From Aminobacter sp. AP02 (GTDB lineage Bacteria > Pseudomonadota > Alphaproteobacteria > Rhizobiales > Rhizobiaceae): a DNA stretch of 64,000 bases. The position numbers and the translations under genes are program-made. The stretch is from assembly GCF_003148805.1 (NCBI RefSeq), contig NZ_QGGX01000009.1, positions 186,001 to 250,000 on the forward strand. The letters run 5' to 3'. Numbering within the stretch: position 1 is the stretch's first letter; each line of letters starts with the position of its first letter. A model generated the notes under the pieces. The model did not search any database. It was not told the origin of the DNA and saw nothing but the letters and a program-made list of their open reading frames with translations. This document shows positions 26,080 to 37,484 of this stretch, in pieces.

Positions 26080-27585
26080 TCAGTTCGCCGCCGCGGTCTG
26101 CGCGGCGTCGATCGATACGGTTACGTTGTTGATCAGCGCCTTGACCGATGCGGTCGTGACGTCGAACACCGGCGTCGGATAGACGCCATAGAAGATGACC
26201 AGGATGATCAGCGGATAGAGTACCACCTTCTCGCGGCCTGACAGGTCAAACAGACCCTTCAGACTTTCCTTGGTCAGCGCGCCAAACACCACGCGGCGGT
26301 AGAGCCACAGCGCGTAGGCAGCCGACAGGATCACGCCGGTGGCAGCGATCAACGCCACCCAGGTATTGACCTGGAAGATACCGAACAACGTCAGGAACTC
26401 GCCGATGAACCCGCTCGTGCCGGGCAGACCGACATTGGCCATGGTGAAGATCAGGAAGGCGACCGCATATTTCGGCATGTTGTTGACGAGGCCGCCATAG
26501 GCCGAGATCTCACGGGTATGCATGCGGTCGTAGACGACGCCGACGCACAGGAACAGCGCGCCCGAGATCAGGCCGTGGCTGAGCATCTGGAAGATCGCGC
26601 CCTGCACGCCGGTCTCGTTCATCGCGAAGATGCCCATGGTGACGTAACCCATGTGAGCGACCGACGAATAAGCGATCAGCTTCTTCATGTCGTCCTGCAT
26701 CAGCGCCACCAGCGAGGTATAGACGATGGCGATGACCGACAATGCAAAGACCATTGGCGCGAAGAACTCGGACGCCAGAGGGAACATCGGCAGCGAGAAG
26801 CGCAGGAAGCCGTAACCGCCCATCTTCAGCAGGATGCCTGCCAGGATGACCGAGCCTGCCGTCGGCGCCTCAACGTGCGCATCGGGCAGCCAGGTGTGCA
26901 CCGGCCACATCGGCATCTTCACCGCAAACGAGGCGAAGAAGGCCAGCCACAGCCAGGTCTGCATGTTGGCCGGGAAGTCATGCGCGAGCAGCGTCGGGAT
27001 ATCGGTCGTGCCGGCCTGCCAGAACATCGCCATGACAGCGAGCAGCATCAGCACCGAGCCGAGCAGCGTGAACAGGAAGAATTTGAAGCTGGCATAGACG
27101 CGGCGCTTGCCGCCCCAAACGCCGATGATGATGAACATCGGGATCAGCACGGCTTCGAAGAAGACGTAGAACAGCACGATGTCGAGGGCGCAGAAGACGC
27201 CGATCATCAACGTTTCCAGGACCAGGAACGCGATCATGTATTCCTTGACGCGCTTTTCCACCGACTCCCAGCTCGCGAGGATGCAAAGCGGCATCAGGAA
27301 GGTCGTCAGGATCACGAACAGCATCGAAATGCCGTCCACGCCCAGATGGTAGGAAATGCCAGAGTCGAGCCACGCTGCCTTTTCGACGAACTGGAAGCCA
27401 GCTTCCGTATTGTCGAAATAGATCCAGATCAGCAGCGACACCGCAAAGGTGAACACTGTCGTCAGCAACGCCACGTTACGAATATTGCGGCGCGCGGCTT
27501 CACCATCGTCCCTGATCAGAAGGATCAGGAACGCGCCGACCAGCGGCAAAAAGGTGACCAGCGATAGAATGGGAACGCCAGACAT
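26080..27585 (-). CDS. nuoM: NADH-quinone oxidoreductase subunit M
   Basis: A 501-residue antiporter-like membrane subunit of complex [47 protein letters not shown] and [18 protein letters not shown] are standard NuoM blocks carrying the key lysine, histidine and glutamate residues of the proton channel. The start codon overlaps the nuoL stop by one base. A longer frame to 27786 lies wholly inside nuoL and is rejected. Confidence 0.97.
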   Translation of the reverse strand: MSGVPILSLVTFLPLVGAFLILLIRDDGEAARRNIRNVALLTTVFTFAVSLLIWIYFDNTEAGFQFVEKAAWLDSGISYHLGVDGISMLFVILTTFLMPLCILASWESVEKRVKEYMIAFLVLETLMIGVFCALDIVLFYVFFEAVLIPMFIIIGVWGGKRRVYASFKFFLFTLLGSVLMLLAVMAMFWQAGTTDIPTLLAHDFPANMQTWLWLAFFASFAVKMPMWPVHTWLPDAHVEAPTAGSVILAGILLKMGGYGFLRFSLPMFPLASEFFAPMVFALSVIAIVYTSLVALMQDDMKKLIAYSSVAHMGYVTMGIFAMNETGVQGAIFQMLSHGLISGALFLCVGVVYDRMHTREISAYGGLVNNMPKYAVAFLIFTMANVGLPGTSGFIGEFLTLFGIFQVNTWVALIAATGVILSAAYALWLYRRVVFGALTKESLKGLFDLSGREKVVLYPLIILVIFYGVYPTPVFDVTTASVKALINNVTVSIDAAQTAAAN

Positions 27586-29573
27586 CAGAAGGAGCTCCCG
27601 AGCATCATCCAGGTAACGAGGGCCGCCACACCGATCAGCATGGCGAATGCGTAGTGGTAAAGGTAACCGGTCTGCAGCTTGACGACACGGTTGGTCACGT
27701 CGACGACGCGGGCGGAGATACCGTCGGCGCCAAAGCCGTCGATCAGCCAGCCATCGCCCTTCTTCCACAGGAAGCGACCGAGCCACTTGGCCGGGCGGAC
27801 GAACAAGAAGTCATACAACTCATCGAAGTACCACTTGTTGAGCAGGAAGGCGTAAAGCCCACGATGGCGCGAGGCCAGGATCTTCGGCATGTCGGGCGAG
27901 CGGATGTAGAAGAGATAGGCCATGGCGAAGCCACCGATCATCGCTGCGAACGGCGCGAGCTTCACCCACATCGGCACGCTGTGGAAGTCGTGCAGGATGT
28001 GGTTGGTGTCGAGCGTGAACAACGCGCCCTTCCAGAACTCGGTATAGGCTTCGCCGATGAACTGGTCGTGGAACATCACGCCCGCAAACAGCGCGCCGAC
28101 TGCCAGCACAAACAACGGAACCAGCATCACCGGCGGCGATTCATGCACATGGTGCATGACGTCGGCGGTAGCGCGCGGCTTGCCGTGGAAGGTCATGAAT
28201 ATCAGGCGCCACGAGTAGAAGCTGGTGAAGCAGGCGGCGATGACGAGCATCGCGAACGCAAAGCCTGCGACCGCATTGTGGCCGACAAACGCGCCTTCAA
28301 TGATGGCGTCCTTGGAGAAGAAGCCGGCCGTGCCGATGATCGTGGCCGGGATACCGACGCCGGTCAGCGCAAGCGTGCCGATGACCATCATCCAGTAAGT
28401 GGTCGGGATCAGCTTCCTGAGGCCGCCCATCTTGCGCATGTCCTGCTCATCGGAAACGGCGTGGATCACCGAACCCGAGCCCAGGAACAGCAGCGCCTTA
28501 AAGAAGGCATGCGTGAACAGATGGAAGATCGCAGCTGAATAGAAGCCCATGCCGAGCGCCACGAACATGTAGCCGAGCTGCGAGCAGGTCGAATAGGCGA
28601 TGACGCGCTTGATGTCGTTCTGGACCAGACCGACGGTGGCCGCGAAGAATGCGGTCAGGGCGCCGATGAAAGTCACCACGGTCAAGGCCGAGTGCGACAG
28701 TTCGAACACCGGCGACAGGCGGGCCAGCATGAACACGCCGGCGGTAACCATCGTCGCGGCATGGATCAGCGCCGACACAGGCGTCGGGCCTTCCATGGCG
28801 TCCGGCAACCAGGTGTGCAGCGGCACCTGTGCCGACTTGCCCATGGCGCCCATGAACAGCAGCAGGCAAACGACCGTCAGCGCGCTGTGCTTGTCAAGCG
28901 CGTAGCCGAGGAAGTTCAGAACGGTTTCGCCATGCTCGGCAGCACCTTCAGCCGGCAGATAGTTCGCTGCGCTGGCAAAGATCGTGCTGAATTCGACCGA
29001 GCCGAACAGGACAAACAAGCCGAAGATGCCCAGCAGGAAGCCAAAATCGCCGACACGATTGACGACGAAGGCCTTGATGGCGGCGGCATTGGCCGACGGC
29101 TTCTTGTACCAGAAGCCGATCAGCAGGTAGGACGCGAGACCCACACCTTCCCAGCCGAAGAACATCTGGACGAGATTGTCCGACGTCACCAGCATCAGCA
29201 TGGCAAAGGTGAACAGCGACAGGTAGGCGAAGAAGCGCGGCCGATGCGGATCGTGATGCATGTAGCCGATCGAGTAGATGTGGACGAGCGCCGACACCGT
29301 GTTGACCACGACCAGCATGACCACCGTCAGCGTGTCGATGCGCAGCGCCCAGTCGGCCTGCACCGGCCCGACATCGAGGAAGCGCAGAACCGGTACGGTA
29401 AAGGCCTCGACGTCACCGAAGCCAACCGTGATGAAGGCCACCCAGGACAGGACGGCGGAAACCACCAGCAGCCCCGAGGTGATGTATTCGGAAGCTTTCG
29501 CTCCGATCGAACGGCCGAACAGGCCGGCGATCAGGAAGCCGAGAAGCGGAAGGAAGACGATTAGCTGGTACAT
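27585..29573 (-). CDS. nuoL: NADH-quinone oxidoreductase subunit L
   Basis: A 662-residue subunit, the largest antiporter-like protein of complex I, with the long C-terminal lateral helix expected at about residues 520-600. Conserved regions include [75 protein letters not shown] and [20 protein letters not shown]. It lies 10 bp after nuoK and overlaps nuoM by one base. Confidence 0.97.
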   Translation of the reverse strand: MYQLIVFLPLLGFLIAGLFGRSIGAKASEYITSGLLVVSAVLSWVAFITVGFGDVEAFTVPVLRFLDVGPVQADWALRIDTLTVVMLVVVNTVSALVHIYSIGYMHHDPHRPRFFAYLSLFTFAMLMLVTSDNLVQMFFGWEGVGLASYLLIGFWYKKPSANAAAIKAFVVNRVGDFGFLLGIFGLFVLFGSVEFSTIFASAANYLPAEGAAEHGETVLNFLGYALDKHSALTVVCLLLFMGAMGKSAQVPLHTWLPDAMEGPTPVSALIHAATMVTAGVFMLARLSPVFELSHSALTVVTFIGALTAFFAATVGLVQNDIKRVIAYSTCSQLGYMFVALGMGFYSAAIFHLFTHAFFKALLFLGSGSVIHAVSDEQDMRKMGGLRKLIPTTYWMMVIGTLALTGVGIPATIIGTAGFFSKDAIIEGAFVGHNAVAGFAFAMLVIAACFTSFYSWRLIFMTFHGKPRATADVMHHVHESPPVMLVPLFVLAVGALFAGVMFHDQFIGEAYTEFWKGALFTLDTNHILHDFHSVPMWVKLAPFAAMIGGFAMAYLFYIRSPDMPKILASRHRGLYAFLLNKWYFDELYDFLFVRPAKWLGRFLWKKGDGWLIDGFGADGISARVVDVTNRVVKLQTGYLYHYAFAMLIGVAALVTWMMLGSSF

Positions 29574-29583
29574 TTTTGTCCCG

Positions 29584-29892
29584 TCAGCCCTTCATCATGT
29601 TCACGTCTTCGACCGCGATGGAGCCGCGGTTGCGGAAGAATACGACCAGAATGGCAAGCCCGATTGCCGCTTCAGCGGCGGCAACCGTAAGCACGAACAG
29701 CGCAAACACCTGCCCGACCAGGTCGCCGAGCTGGGCCGAGAACGCCACGAAATTGATATTGACCGCAAGAAGGATCAGTTCGACCGACATCAGGATGACG
29801 ATGACGTTCTTGCGGTTCAGGAAAATGCCGAACACGCCAAGCGTGAACATAACCGCCGATAGCGTGAGATAATGCGAAATGCCCACAACCAT
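29584..29892 (-). CDS. nuoK: NADH-quinone oxidoreductase subunit K
   Basis: A 102-residue membrane protein with three helices. The conserved glutamates of NuoK are visible in [18 protein letters not shown] and [17 protein letters not shown], both within helices and both required for proton translocation in the family. It is separated from nuoJ by 2 bp. Confidence 0.97.
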   Translation of the reverse strand: MVVGISHYLTLSAVMFTLGVFGIFLNRKNVIVILMSVELILLAVNINFVAFSAQLGDLVGQVFALFVLTVAAAEAAIGLAILVVFFRNRGSIAVEDVNMMKG

Positions 29893-29894
29893 GG

Positions 29895-30515
29895 TCAGAT
29901 TCCCTTGCCCGTCTCGACCTTCTTGACCTCGATCGCGGTAGCCGGGGTGCGAGCAACCTGAGCAGGAATGCTCTGGCGCTTGACGTTCGGCTTGTGGCGC
30001 AGCGTCAGCACGATGGCGCCGATCATGGCGACCAACAACACGAGGCCGGCGATCTGGAAGAAGTAGATGTAGTTTGTATAGAGGATGTCGCCGAGGGCAG
30101 CCGTGTTGTGGCGCGTGGCGATATCAGGCGTAGGCTGGGCCACTGCTGAACCGAGCTTGGGTGCGAAGGCGTAGCCGCCCGTCACCACGATCAGCTCGGC
30201 GGCCAGGATCAGGCCGACCAATGCGCCGATTGGCGCATATTGCAACGCGCCCGACTTGAGCTCGGCAAAGTCGACGTCGAGCATCATGACGACGAACAGG
30301 AACAGCACCGCCACCGCGCCGACATAAACGACGAGCAGGATCATCGCCAGGAACTCGGCGCCGGTCAAAAGGAACAGACCCGCCGCGTTGAAGAACGTCA
30401 GGATCAGATAGAGCACCGAGTGAACCGGGTTGCGCGCCGAAATGACCATGAAGGCCGACGCCACCGCGATGAAGGCGAAGAGGTAGAAAAATACCGCTTC
30501 AAGTCCGTTGAGCAT
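29895..30515 (-). CDS. nuoJ: NADH-quinone oxidoreductase subunit J
   Basis: A 206-residue five-helix membrane subunit. [22 protein letters not shown] and [30 protein letters not shown] are the conserved NuoJ blocks, the latter forming the pi-bulge helix. The C-terminal polar tail (residues 175-206) is typical of alphaproteobacteria. The ATG at 30515 gives the normal N-terminus [15 protein letters not shown]; a frame start at 30572 adds 19 unsupported residues. The 130 bp upstream, between nuoI and nuoJ, show no gene or clear promoter. Confidence 0.96.
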   Translation of the reverse strand: MLNGLEAVFFYLFAFIAVASAFMVISARNPVHSVLYLILTFFNAAGLFLLTGAEFLAMILLVVYVGAVAVLFLFVVMMLDVDFAELKSGALQYAPIGALVGLILAAELIVVTGGYAFAPKLGSAVAQPTPDIATRHNTAALGDILYTNYIYFFQIAGLVLLVAMIGAIVLTLRHKPNVKRQSIPAQVARTPATAIEVKKVETGKGI

Positions 30516-30645
30516 GGGTTCCCCCGGTTTTCCTTTCGGGCAGTACGCATCTGCACGCCCTGCCCTGTTCACGTCCTTGCTCCGCCTCCGGTGCAGGTCG
30601 CGCGTTCCTTAGACGAGCCGACTTGGCCCGTCCATTGTTCAAGCC

Positions 30646-31137
30646 TCAGCGATAAGGCGAATCCATAGCGATGTTGCGCGCGATCTCGCGCTCCCACCGG
30701 TCGCCGTTCGCAAGCAGCTTGTCCTTGTCGTAGTACAGCTCCTCGCGCGTTTCCGTCGCGAATTCAAAATTCGGCCCCTCGACGATAGCGTCGACCGGGC
30801 AAGCCTCCTGGCAAAAGCCGCAATAGATGCACTTCACCATGTCGATGTCGTAGCGGACGGTACGGCGGGTTCCGTCGTTGCGGCGCGGGCCGGCCTCGAT
30901 GGTAATGGCCTGCGCCGGGCAGATCGCCTCGCACAACTTGCAGGCAATGCAGCGCTCCTCGCCGTTGGGATAGCGGCGAAGCGCATGTTCACCACGGAAG
31001 CGCGGGCTGACCGGGCCCTTTTCATGCGGATAGTTCAGCGTCGCCTTGGGCGCGAAGAACTGGCGCATGGAAAGGAAGAATGCGCCGACGAAGTCCTGCA
31101 AAAGCAGCGATTTGGCGGCTTGGGCGAGAGCGGACAT
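30646..31137 (-). CDS. nuoI: NADH-quinone oxidoreductase subunit I
   Basis: A 163-residue ferredoxin-type subunit carrying two [4Fe-4S] clusters (N6a and N6b) of complex I. The two cluster motifs are [12 protein letters not shown] and [12 protein letters not shown]. The N-terminal amphipathic region ([21 protein letters not shown]) attaches to the membrane arm. The start ATG at 31137 overlaps the nuoH stop by one base; a longer frame upstream runs inside nuoH and is rejected. Confidence 0.97.
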   Translation of the reverse strand: MSALAQAAKSLLLQDFVGAFFLSMRQFFAPKATLNYPHEKGPVSPRFRGEHALRRYPNGEERCIACKLCEAICPAQAITIEAGPRRNDGTRRTVRYDIDMVKCIYCGFCQEACPVDAIVEGPNFEFATETREELYYDKDKLLANGDRWEREIARNIAMDSPYR

Positions 31138-32180
31138 CAGGCGGCTCCGGTAAGCTTGAGTACGGCTGCGGTGATCACGACCATAGCCAGCGAGATCGGC
31201 AGGAACACCTTCCAGCCCAGGCGCATCAGCTGATCGTAGCGATAGCGCGGCACGAAGGACTTCACCATGGCGAACATGAAGAACACCATGCAGACCTTGA
31301 GCACGAACCAGATCACGCCGGGCACCCAGGTGAAGGGCGCGAAGTCGAACGGCGGCAGCCATCCACCGAGGAACAGGATGGTCGTCAGCGCGCACATCAG
31401 AACGATCGCGACGTATTCGCCGAGGAAAAACAGCAGGAACGGCGTCGACGAATATTCGATCATGTGACCGGCGACGAGTTCCGACTCGGCCTCGACCAGG
31501 TCGAAGGGCGGGCGGTTCGTCTCGGCCAGCGCCGAAATGAAGAAGATCACGAACATCGGGAACAGAACGAGCCAGTTCCAGTCGAGGAACGTATTGGGCA
31601 GGCCAAGGCGCGTGCCGATGCCGTCGCCCTGCGACAGCACGATGTCGGTCAGGTTCAGCGAGCCGACGGTGAGCAGCACGCAAACGATGACAAAGCCGAT
31701 CGAGACTTCGTAGGACACCATCTGCGCCGCCGAACGAAGTGCGCCCAGGAATGGATACTTCGAGTTCGAGGCCCAGCCGCCCATGATCACGCCATAGACC
31801 TCGAGCGAGGAGATGGCGAAGACGTAGAGGATGCCGACATTGACGTTGGCAATCGCCCAGCCTTCGCTGACCGGGATCACTGCCCAGGCAGCGATCGCCA
31901 GGACTGCAGACACGACCGGCGCGAGCAGGAACACGCCCTTGTTGGCGCCTGAGGGGATCACCGGTTCCTTGAAGACGAACTTCAAAAGATCGGCGAATGC
32001 CTGCAGCAGGCCCCAGGGACCGACGACGTTCGGGCCGCGGCGCAGCTGTACCGCCGCCCAGATCTTGCGGTCGGCATAAAGGATGTAGGCGACGAAGATC
32101 AGCAGAACGACGATCAGGACGACCGACTTCAGCAGTATGATCAACGCCGGCAGGACGTAGAAGGAGAAAAAGGTATCCAT
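31137..32180 (-). CDS. nuoH: NADH-quinone oxidoreductase subunit H
   Basis: A 347-residue membrane subunit that forms part of the quinone-binding site. [53 protein letters not shown] and [17 protein letters not shown] are hallmark NuoH segments with conserved acidic residues leading to the quinone cavity. The ATG at 32180 gives the usual short N-terminus; an upstream ATG at 32234 lies in nuoG. It is placed 8 bp after nuoG. Confidence 0.97.
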   Translation of the reverse strand: MDTFFSFYVLPALIILLKSVVLIVVLLIFVAYILYADRKIWAAVQLRRGPNVVGPWGLLQAFADLLKFVFKEPVIPSGANKGVFLLAPVVSAVLAIAAWAVIPVSEGWAIANVNVGILYVFAISSLEVYGVIMGGWASNSKYPFLGALRSAAQMVSYEVSIGFVIVCVLLTVGSLNLTDIVLSQGDGIGTRLGLPNTFLDWNWLVLFPMFVIFFISALAETNRPPFDLVEAESELVAGHMIEYSSTPFLLFFLGEYVAIVLMCALTTILFLGGWLPPFDFAPFTWVPGVIWFVLKVCMVFFMFAMVKSFVPRYRYDQLMRLGWKVFLPISLAMVVITAAVLKLTGAA

Positions 32181-32188
32181 GACAGCCT

Positions 32189-34270
32189 TTACTCCGCCGC
32201 CTGCTTGAAGCCGTTTTTGGCCAGTGCCGAACACTCGGCCATCACCGCCGACGCACGTGCGATCGGATTGGTAAGATAGAAGTCCTTCACGACAGAGGTG
32301 AAGGCGCCCTTGTTCAGGCGGCCGCCGAGCTTGGCGACCTTGGCAATGTCGTCACTATTTCCGGCCTCGATCTCGTCGATGCGGGCCAGATGCGGATACT
32401 CCGCATAGAGCTTGCCGCGTAGCTGCGACAGGGAGTCAAAGGGCAGCTTGTGGCCGAGTACGTCGGACAGCGCCCTGAGGATCGCCCAGTCTTCCTTGGC
32501 CTCTCCCGGCGCGAAGCCGGCGCGGGTGGTCTGCTGCACCCGGCCTTCGGTGTTCACATATGTGCCCGACTTTTCGGTGTATGCGGCAGCTGGCAGGATG
32601 ACGTCAGCGCGGTGGGCGCCGGCATCGCCATGGGTGCCGATGTAGACGACAAACGCGTCTGCGGCCTTGGCCAGGTCGAGTTCGTCGGCACCGAGCAGGA
32701 ACAACACGTCGGTCTCGCCGAGCATGCCGGCAACGTTCTTGCCGCCCTCGCCCGGCACGAAGCCGACGTCGAGACCGCCAACGCGGGCGGCTGCGGTGTG
32801 AAGCACGGCAAAGCCGTTCCAGTCGGCACGGCTGGCATTGACCGCGGTCGCGAGCTTGGCAGCCTGGCCGAGCACGGCAGCACCATCGGCGCGCGCTATC
32901 GCGCCCTGGCCGACGATGATCAGCGGATGGGTTGCCTTCTTGAGTAGCGAGAAGAACTTGCCATTGCCTTCGGCCAGGTCCTTGAGGGTATCAGGGCCCG
33001 AGCCCAGCTGTTCGTAGTCGTAGCGCGTGTCGCCGATCTCGCCGATGACGGCGACCGGCACATTGGCACCGCGCCAATGCTTGCGGATACGGGCATTGAG
33101 CACCGAAGCCTCGAAGCGCGGATTGGCGCCGATGATGAGGATGGCATCCGCCTGCTCGATGCCTTCGATGGTCGAGTTGAAGATGTAGCTTGAGCGGCCG
33201 AGCGACGGATCGAGCGCAGCACCATCCTGGCGGCAGTCGATGTTGTTCGAGCCGAGAGAGGAGATCAGCTGCTTGAGCGCATACATTTCCTCGACGGTGG
33301 CGAGGTCGCCGGCAATTGCGCCGATGCGGTCAGCCGGTGCGCCCGAAACCGCGCCCTTGATTGCGGCAAAAGCTTCCGCCCAGGTTGCGGGTGCCAGCTT
33401 GCCGTCCTTGCGGACGTAGGGCCGGTCGAGGCGCTGCGTGCGCAGCCCATCCCAGATGAAACGGGTCTTGTCGGAGATCCACTCCTCGTTCACCTGCTCG
33501 TTGATGCGCGGCATGATGCGCATCACTTCGCGGCCGCGCGTGTCGACGCGGATCGCCGAACCGACAGCGTCCATCACGTCGATGGATTCGGTCTTGGTCA
33601 GCTCCCACGGACGCGCCTGGAAGGCATAGGGCTTGGAGGTCAGCGCGCCGACCGGGCACAGGTCGATGACGTTACCCTGAAGCTCCGAGGTCATTGCCTG
33701 CTCGAGATAGGTGGTGATCTCGGCGTCCTCGCCACGGCCGATCAGGCCAAGCTCTGAAATGCCGGCCACTTCGGTGGTGAAGCGGACGCAGCGCGTGCAG
33801 TGAATGCAGCGCGTCATGATCGTCTTGACCAGCGGACCGATGTTCTTGTCTTCGACCGCGCGCTTGTTTTCGTTGTAGCGCGAACCGTCGAGGCCGAAGG
33901 CCATCGCCTGGTCCTGCAGGTCGCATTCGCCGCCCTGATCGCAGATCGGGCAGTCGAGCGGGTGATTGATGAGCAGGAACTCCATCACGCCTTCGCGGGC
34001 CTTCTTGACCATCGGCGTGTTGGTGAAAATTTCCGGCGTTTCGCCGTTTGGGCCGGGGCGCAGATCGCGCACGCCCATGGCGCAGGACGCAGCCGGCTTG
34101 GGCGGTCCGCCCTTCACCTCGACCAGGCACATGCGGCAGTTGCCGGCGATCGACAGCCGCTCATGGAAGCAGAAGCGCGGCACTTCCGCGCCAGCCTCTT
34201 CCGCAGCCTGCAGCAGCGTATAGTGGTCGGGTACCGAAATCTCTTTCCCGTCGACCTTAAGCTTTGCCAT
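32189..34270 (-). CDS. nuoG: NADH-quinone oxidoreductase subunit G
   Basis: A 693-residue peripheral subunit of complex I. The N-terminal 2Fe-2S ferredoxin domain includes CRMCLVEV. The His/Cys region with [17 protein letters not shown] and the [10 protein letters not shown] 4Fe-4S motif follow, and a long molybdopterin-oxidoreductase-like domain (from about residue 215) is catalytically inactive in this family. It accepts electrons from NuoF/E and passes them to NuoI/B. It lies 78 bp after the HhH gene. Confidence 0.97.
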   Translation of the reverse strand: MAKLKVDGKEISVPDHYTLLQAAEEAGAEVPRFCFHERLSIAGNCRMCLVEVKGGPPKPAASCAMGVRDLRPGPNGETPEIFTNTPMVKKAREGVMEFLLINHPLDCPICDQGGECDLQDQAMAFGLDGSRYNENKRAVEDKNIGPLVKTIMTRCIHCTRCVRFTTEVAGISELGLIGRGEDAEITTYLEQAMTSELQGNVIDLCPVGALTSKPYAFQARPWELTKTESIDVMDAVGSAIRVDTRGREVMRIMPRINEQVNEEWISDKTRFIWDGLRTQRLDRPYVRKDGKLAPATWAEAFAAIKGAVSGAPADRIGAIAGDLATVEEMYALKQLISSLGSNNIDCRQDGAALDPSLGRSSYIFNSTIEGIEQADAILIIGANPRFEASVLNARIRKHWRGANVPVAVIGEIGDTRYDYEQLGSGPDTLKDLAEGNGKFFSLLKKATHPLIIVGQGAIARADGAAVLGQAAKLATAVNASRADWNGFAVLHTAAARVGGLDVGFVPGEGGKNVAGMLGETDVLFLLGADELDLAKAADAFVVYIGTHGDAGAHRADVILPAAAYTEKSGTYVNTEGRVQQTTRAGFAPGEAKEDWAILRALSDVLGHKLPFDSLSQLRGKLYAEYPHLARIDEIEAGNSDDIAKVAKLGGRLNKGAFTSVVKDFYLTNPIARASAVMAECSALAKNGFKQAAE

Positions 34271-34348
34271 AGCGCCTCAAATCCCGCGGATGATCCGCAT
34301 TCCGTCCTGCAAGGGGCGCGGCCTGCGCTGCGCCCCGAAATCCAAAAT

Positions 34349-35044
34349 TCACTCGCCGGTCTTGCCGCCAGCCAGCGTTGCCGCCTGCCCGATCCAGTCG
34401 TCGCGACCGATCCGGCCCTTGAAGCCGAGATAGTCGTCGGCCCAGGCCACTTCCTGCTCCGTCCAGCCCGCAACCTGGCTGTAGGTCCAGATGCCGAGAC
34501 CATTCAGCACCTGCTCCAGCTTCGGCCCAATGCCGGCGATCGCCTTCAGATCGTCGGGCATTTCCGGCCGCTCGATCGATGCCGGCTGCCTGAAATCCTC
34601 GGGCTGAAGCCCCACCGGCGCTTCAGCCACGGCAACTTCGGCGGCCTGTTCGACCGCACCAGCAGCCGCCGGCCTTGCCTCGGCCTCCTCCAGCTTGCGC
34701 GCCAGGGTCTTCACCTCGGCGATCAGCGAAGCCGTGCTGGCCTCAGCCCTTTTAGCCGCAGTCGGCTTCGCCTGCGTAGCACCGCTAAAATCGCCGAAAT
34801 CAGGCGAAAGCAGCCGCTGCGCAGCTTCAGATGCACCGGTCACGGCCCCGATCCAGACGCCCATGGCGTGACTGGCGAGGCCGACACTCAGCGCCGAAGC
34901 AGCAGCGATTCCGGCGGCAGGATGCACCATCAGATTTGCCGTTCCGGCAAACTCCTTGGGCAGCATCGCCACGAAGTCCCTGTTCATCTGCTCCAAACGT
35001 TCCATCTCAGGCACTGCACTTTCGGGAATGGGAAATGTCGACAT
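34349..35044 (-). CDS. Helix-hairpin-helix protein encoded between nuoF and nuoG
   Basis: A 231-residue protein in the middle of the nuo operon. Residues 1-70 form a phasin-like helical segment with a hydrophobic stretch (MVHPAAGIAAASALSVGLASHAMGVW). Residues 85-150 are an Ala/Glu-rich linker with coiled-coil character. The C-terminal 65 residues (DDLKAIAGIGPKLEQVLNGLG onward) form a helix-hairpin-helix fold closely similar to the C-terminal extension of NuoE in this same operon (both contain GxGPK, AxW and GRIxRDDW). Rhizobial genomes often label it NADH dehydrogenase-related. Its start at 35044 follows a GGAG-type ribosome site. A role as an accessory complex I subunit is an inference from position and the shared domain. 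Confidence 0.75.
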   Translation of the reverse strand: MSTFPIPESAVPEMERLEQMNRDFVAMLPKEFAGTANLMVHPAAGIAAASALSVGLASHAMGVWIGAVTGASEAAQRLLSPDFGDFSGATQAKPTAAKRAEASTASLIAEVKTLARKLEEAEARPAAAGAVEQAAEVAVAEAPVGLQPEDFRQPASIERPEMPDDLKAIAGIGPKLEQVLNGLGIWTYSQVAGWTEQEVAWADDYLGFKGRIGRDDWIGQAATLAGGKTGE

Positions 35045-35130
35045 TGGTAGCTCCTTGTCGCCTTCGCCGTTCGCCTCTGCCTCGTCGTTTCCTATTTCGG
35101 ACCTTTGGCCCGCACTTTCTGATTTACTTC

Positions 35131-36438
35131 TTACTCGGCCGCCACAAGCACCGGCTCGGCGCGATGCGAGTTGCGTGAGAATTCGTCGATGCGCCGCTCG
35201 ATTTCCGGGCGGAAGTTGCGGATCAGGCCCTGGATCGGCCATGCGGCCGCATCGCCCAGTGCACAGATCGTGTGGCCTTCCACCTGCTTGGTGACATCGA
35301 GCAGCATGTCGATCTCGCGCTTGTGCGCTTCGCCACGCACCAGGCGCTCCATCACGCGCCACATCCAGCCGGTGCCTTCGCGGCATGGCGTGCACTGGCC
35401 GCAGCTCTCGTGCTTGAAGAAGTAGGAAAGCCGCGCAATCGCCTTCACGATGTCGGTCGACTTGTCCATGACGATCACGGCAGCCGTGCCGAAGGACGAC
35501 TTGCGCTCGCGCAGGCCGTCAAAATCCATCGGGCAATCGATGATGTCCTCGGCCTTGACGACCGGGCACGACGCACCGCCGGGGATGACAGCCAGAAGGT
35601 TGTCCCAGCCGCCGCGAATCCCACCGCCGTGCTTTTCGACCAGTTCGCGGAACGTAATCCCCATGGCCTCTTCGACCGTGCAGGGCGTGTTCACATGGCC
35701 GACCAGCATGAACAGCTTGGTGCCAACGTTGTTGGGACGGCCGATGCCGGAGAACCAGGCAGCGCCGCGGCGCAGGATGGTCGGCGCGACAGCGATCGAC
35801 TCGACGTTGTTGACCGTCGTCGGGCAGCCATAGAGGCCGACATTCGCCGGGAACGGAGGCTTGAGGCGCGGCTGGCCCTTCTTGCCCTCGAGGCTTTCGA
35901 GCAGCGCTGTTTCTTCGCCACAGATATAGGCGCCGGCGCCGTGATGGACGTAGATGTCGAAATCGTAGCCGTTCTTGTTGTTCTTGCCGATCAGCCTGGC
36001 CTCATAGGCCTCGTCGATGGCGCGCTGCAGCGCTTCGCGCTCGCGGATGAACTCACCGCGCACGTAGATATAGGCGGCAACCGCACCCATGGCGAAACCG
36101 GCGAGCAGGCAGCCCTCGACTAGCGTGTGCGGGTCATGGCGCAGGATATCGCGGTCCTTGCAGGTACCGGGCTCGGATTCGTCGGCGTTGACGACGAGAT
36201 AGGACGGACGGCCGTCAGGGTTGCTCTTGGGCATGAACGACCATTTGAGACCGGTCGGGAAGCCGGCGCCGCCACGGCCGCGCAGGCCCGAGGCCTTCAT
36301 CTCGTTGATGATCCACTCGCGGCCCTTCTCGATGATGCCGGCAGTGCCGTCCCAGGCGCCACGCGACATCGCCCCGGCCAGCGACTGATCGAAGCGGCCG
36401 TAGATGTTGGTGAAAATGCGGTCCTTGTCTTCAAGCAT
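35131..36438 (-). CDS. nuoF: NADH-quinone oxidoreductase subunit F
   Basis: A 435-residue flavoprotein subunit that oxidises NADH. The FMN/NADH sites appear as [16 protein letters not shown] and [19 protein letters not shown], and the N3 [4Fe-4S] cluster ligands as [10 protein letters not shown] plus the later cysteine in [10 protein letters not shown]. Its length matches the family. It lies 11 bp after nuoE and is followed 86 bp later by the HhH gene rather than directly by nuoG. Confidence 0.97.
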   Translation of the reverse strand: MLEDKDRIFTNIYGRFDQSLAGAMSRGAWDGTAGIIEKGREWIINEMKASGLRGRGGAGFPTGLKWSFMPKSNPDGRPSYLVVNADESEPGTCKDRDILRHDPHTLVEGCLLAGFAMGAVAAYIYVRGEFIREREALQRAIDEAYEARLIGKNNKNGYDFDIYVHHGAGAYICGEETALLESLEGKKGQPRLKPPFPANVGLYGCPTTVNNVESIAVAPTILRRGAAWFSGIGRPNNVGTKLFMLVGHVNTPCTVEEAMGITFRELVEKHGGGIRGGWDNLLAVIPGGASCPVVKAEDIIDCPMDFDGLRERKSSFGTAAVIVMDKSTDIVKAIARLSYFFKHESCGQCTPCREGTGWMWRVMERLVRGEAHKREIDMLLDVTKQVEGHTICALGDAAAWPIQGLIRNFRPEIERRIDEFSRNSHRAEPVLVAAE

Positions 36439-36449
36439 GTTCTTGCTCC

Positions 36450-37484
36450 TCAGACCGGCTTCTTGCCGAAGACGCGGATGTATTCGGCCTCACCGCCCTT
36501 GGCGAGCGCCTTGGCTTGCTTGACCCAGTCGTCACGTTCGATGCGACCATGAAAGCTCAGATAGCCGTCGACCCACTCGCGCTCAGCCTTCTTCCACGAC
36601 GCCACTTGGGCGAAGGTGAAGATGCCGAGTTCGTGCAACGTGCCTTCGATCTTGGGACCAACGCCCGAGATCAGCTTGAGGTCGTCGACAGCGGCCGGCT
36701 TGGCAATGCCTGCCGGACGGTTCTTGTCGTCGAGCGAAGGCTTTGCCGGCGCGTCGGCCTTGTCAGGCGCAGCCGCGACGTTCGGTGCTGCCGCAGCCGG
36801 CGCTGCCGCAGCCGCTTTCGCAGCCTTGGACGTGGCTTTGGCTTCCTTCTCGCGGGTGCTCTTGAGCACACCCTTCTCGTCCGTGAGCGAGGTGAACCCG
36901 GTCAGCGGTGCGGAAAAAACGCGGCCGGTCTGCGGGCCGGTCTTGACCTGGTCGCCCTTGCCCGCCTCGAACTGGTCGATGATCTCGGCCAGCCGTTCGG
37001 GGGTCAAATCCTCGTAGGTGTCCTTGAAGATCATGACCATCGGTGCGTTGACGCAGGCGCCAAGGCACTCGACCTCTTCCCAAGACAGCGTGCCCGCCTC
37101 GTTGGTGTGGAACTGGTCGTGATGTATCTTGGAGCGGCACACATCCATCAGTTCTTCCGAGCCACGCAGCATGCAGGGCGTGGTACCGCAAACCTGGATA
37201 TGGGCGCGTGTGCCAACCGGCTTGAGCTGGAACTGGGTGTAGAAAGTCGCCACTTCCAGCGCGCGGATATAGGGCATGCCGAGCATGTCGGCGACGTGCT
37301 CGATGGCAGCCTTCGTGACCCAACCATCCTGCTCCTGCGCGAGCATGAGCAGCGGAATGACGGCCGACTGTTCGCGGCCCTTGGGGTACTTGTTGATCCA
37401 GGTCTTGGCCTGCGCGGTCATCGCCTTGTTGAAGGCGAATGACGCTGGCTGGACGCTGGCTTCTGCGAGACGGCGGACTGACAT
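36450..37484 (-). CDS. nuoE: NADH-quinone oxidoreductase subunit E with C-terminal HhH extension
   Basis: A 344-residue protein. Residues 1-200 are the thioredoxin-like [2Fe-2S] NuoE core, with [16 protein letters not shown] and [12 protein letters not shown] supplying the four cluster cysteines. A low-complexity Ala/Lys linker (about 210-262) then leads to a helix-hairpin-helix domain ([21 protein letters not shown] onward). E. coli NuoE is only about 166 residues, so the second half is an extension seen in alphaproteobacteria. The same fold ends the protein encoded between nuoF and nuoG. The gene abuts nuoD with no gap. Confidence 0.95.
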   Translation of the reverse strand: MSVRRLAEASVQPASFAFNKAMTAQAKTWINKYPKGREQSAVIPLLMLAQEQDGWVTKAAIEHVADMLGMPYIRALEVATFYTQFQLKPVGTRAHIQVCGTTPCMLRGSEELMDVCRSKIHHDQFHTNEAGTLSWEEVECLGACVNAPMVMIFKDTYEDLTPERLAEIIDQFEAGKGDQVKTGPQTGRVFSAPLTGFTSLTDEKGVLKSTREKEAKATSKAAKAAAAAPAAAAPNVAAAPDKADAPAKPSLDDKNRPAGIAKPAAVDDLKLISGVGPKIEGTLHELGIFTFAQVASWKKAEREWVDGYLSFHGRIERDDWVKQAKALAKGGEAEYIRVFGKKPV

